Shown here piece by piece: positions 33,673 to 34,205 of a DNA stretch of 34,205 bases. The DNA lies in assembly GCF_000372405.1 (NCBI RefSeq), contig NZ_AQVC01000003.1, positions 44,312 through 78,516 of the forward strand, read 5' to 3'. Numbering within the stretch: the stretch's first letter is position 1; the number at the start of each line of letters is the position of its first letter. The position numbers and the translations under genes are program-made. Origin of the DNA: Porphyromonas somerae DSM 23386. GTDB taxonomy: Bacteria; Bacteroidota; Bacteroidia; Bacteroidales; Porphyromonadaceae. Under the pieces are notes generated by a model. That model was not told the DNA's origin. It did not search any database and saw nothing but the letters and a program-made list of their open reading frames with translations.

Positions 33673-33930
33673 ATTTAGCTTTTGTAGGACACTGGTTATC
33701 AGTTCATTATAAAAGCATTTTTTGCACTCTCTCCTAACCTATTTTTGTGGTCTAAGAATTGGTCACGCTAGATTAGTTTGTTCAACTTTCCACAAGTGGG
33801 AGGATTGGATTAATGACTGCGGAGTAAACGTCTCAAATTGCTATACCAATCGGCTAGCACTTTGCATCAACTTACAGGGGTTACGCATTAGAAAGTTCTT
33901 ACCGTATACTTTTTAACAGGGTGTCTATAA
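33673..33930. other. Intergenic sequence with no supported gene
   Basis: A 64-codon open frame (33722-33916, +) crosses this stretch but has no ribosome site, no family resemblance and a composition unlike the real genes. I see no structured RNA here. Confidence 0.5.
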
Positions 33931-34179
33931 GTAAGGACCTCGGCAGAGGTCCGTGCTAAATAGGCACAGGTCAAGGCACGCAGTGCCGAAGACCTGTGTA
34001 TAAAGAGGTACCACACACCCTTGCGACCCCGGCCGAGGGGTCGGACAACCCTATCTCTAGGTCTGACCCCTCAGCCGGGGTCAAGCAGGTGGTGAATATG
34101 CTCTTGCACACAGGTCGTTCGGGGCTAACTCCCCTCCGACCTGTGCCTATTTAAGAGGGACCTCTGCCGAGGTCCTTAC
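33931..34179. repeat. 249-bp compound palindrome made of six mirror-ordered hairpins
   Basis: The outer arms 33931-33972 and 34138-34179 match at 39 of 42 positions. Inside the element six local hairpins lie in mirror order: H1 ggacctc/gaggtcc (33935-33952), H2 cacaggtc/gacctgtg with inner ggcac/gtgcc (33965-33998), H3 gacccc/ggggtc (34025-34042), H4 gacccc/ggggtc (34065-34082), H5 cacaggtcg/cgacctgtg with inner gggg/cccc (34109-34145), H6 ggacctc/gaggtcc (34158-34175). H1 mirrors H6, H2 mirrors H5 and H3 mirrors H4. No reading frame explains it. It could be a structured RNA, a non-autonomous mobile element or a protein-binding site. Confidence 0.85.
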
Positions 34180-34205
34180 GCCATTATCCTCAACAGATTG
34201 TATAT

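Noticed and set aside
33722-33916. 64-codon open frame
   Set aside because: No ribosome site, no signal peptide or known motif, and the composition is unlike neighbouring genes.

Overview
The window is a chromosomal segment of a Bacteroidales bacterium. Support comes from a SusC/SusD glycan locus, a DUF5686 outer-membrane protein, a long-form urocanate hydratase, outer-membrane proteins ending in Phe, and many promoters with the Bacteroidetes -7 element TAnnTTTG. Gene content and the abundance of small intergenic repeats fit Porphyromonas or a close relative; the genus is an inference. I see no phage, plasmid, transposase or CRISPR genes.

Layout. 1-431: 3' end of ppdK with its terminator. 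432-832: 9-bp repeats and hairpins. 833-3478 (-): an orphan TonB-dependent receptor, divergent from folP-cdaA-DUF5686 (3739-7765, +), which links folate synthesis, c-di-AMP synthesis and an outer-membrane protein. 7814-12726 (-): an anaerobic ribonucleotide reductase operon, nrdD - AspT/YidE-type transporter - nrdG, led by a cobalamin riboswitch; a 124-bp imperfect palindrome supplies the last codons of nrdG. 12813-12886 (-): tRNA-Ala(GGC) with its own promoter and terminator. 13004-20094 (-): a compact polysaccharide utilisation locus (SusC, SusD, GH18 lipoprotein, DUF1735-LamG lipoprotein), probably aimed at N-glycans or other GlcNAc-containing glycans. 20095-21012: about 900 bp of promoter and repeats. 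21013-24800 (+): a calcium-type P-type ATPase coupled to a polysaccharide pyruvyl transferase family protein. 24797-25306 (-): a macro-domain hydrolase. 25378-31797 (-): a complete histidine-to-glutamate pathway (hutU, glutamate formimidoyltransferase, hutI, formimidoyl-THF cyclodeaminase, hutH). 31798-34205: two small envelope genes set among repeats.

How the genes work together. Hut enzymes convert histidine to glutamate and pass the formimino carbon to tetrahydrofolate, whose synthesis needs FolP. The GH18 locus would release and import glycan, and histidine breakdown suits an amino-acid fermenter. The riboswitch predicts that nrdD-transporter-nrdG is switched off when adenosylcobalamin is plentiful, which implies a B12-dependent reductase elsewhere in the genome.

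The least explained material is non-coding: a 249-bp 'palindrome of palindromes' of six mirror-ordered hairpins (33931-34179), two homologous arrays of a TTGCAA-centred dyad at exact 22-bp spacing, 9-bp GTCRGAC arrays, a perfect 28-bp inverted repeat and a 38-bp exact direct repeat. These look like lineage-specific repeat families. No protein-coding novel system is evident.
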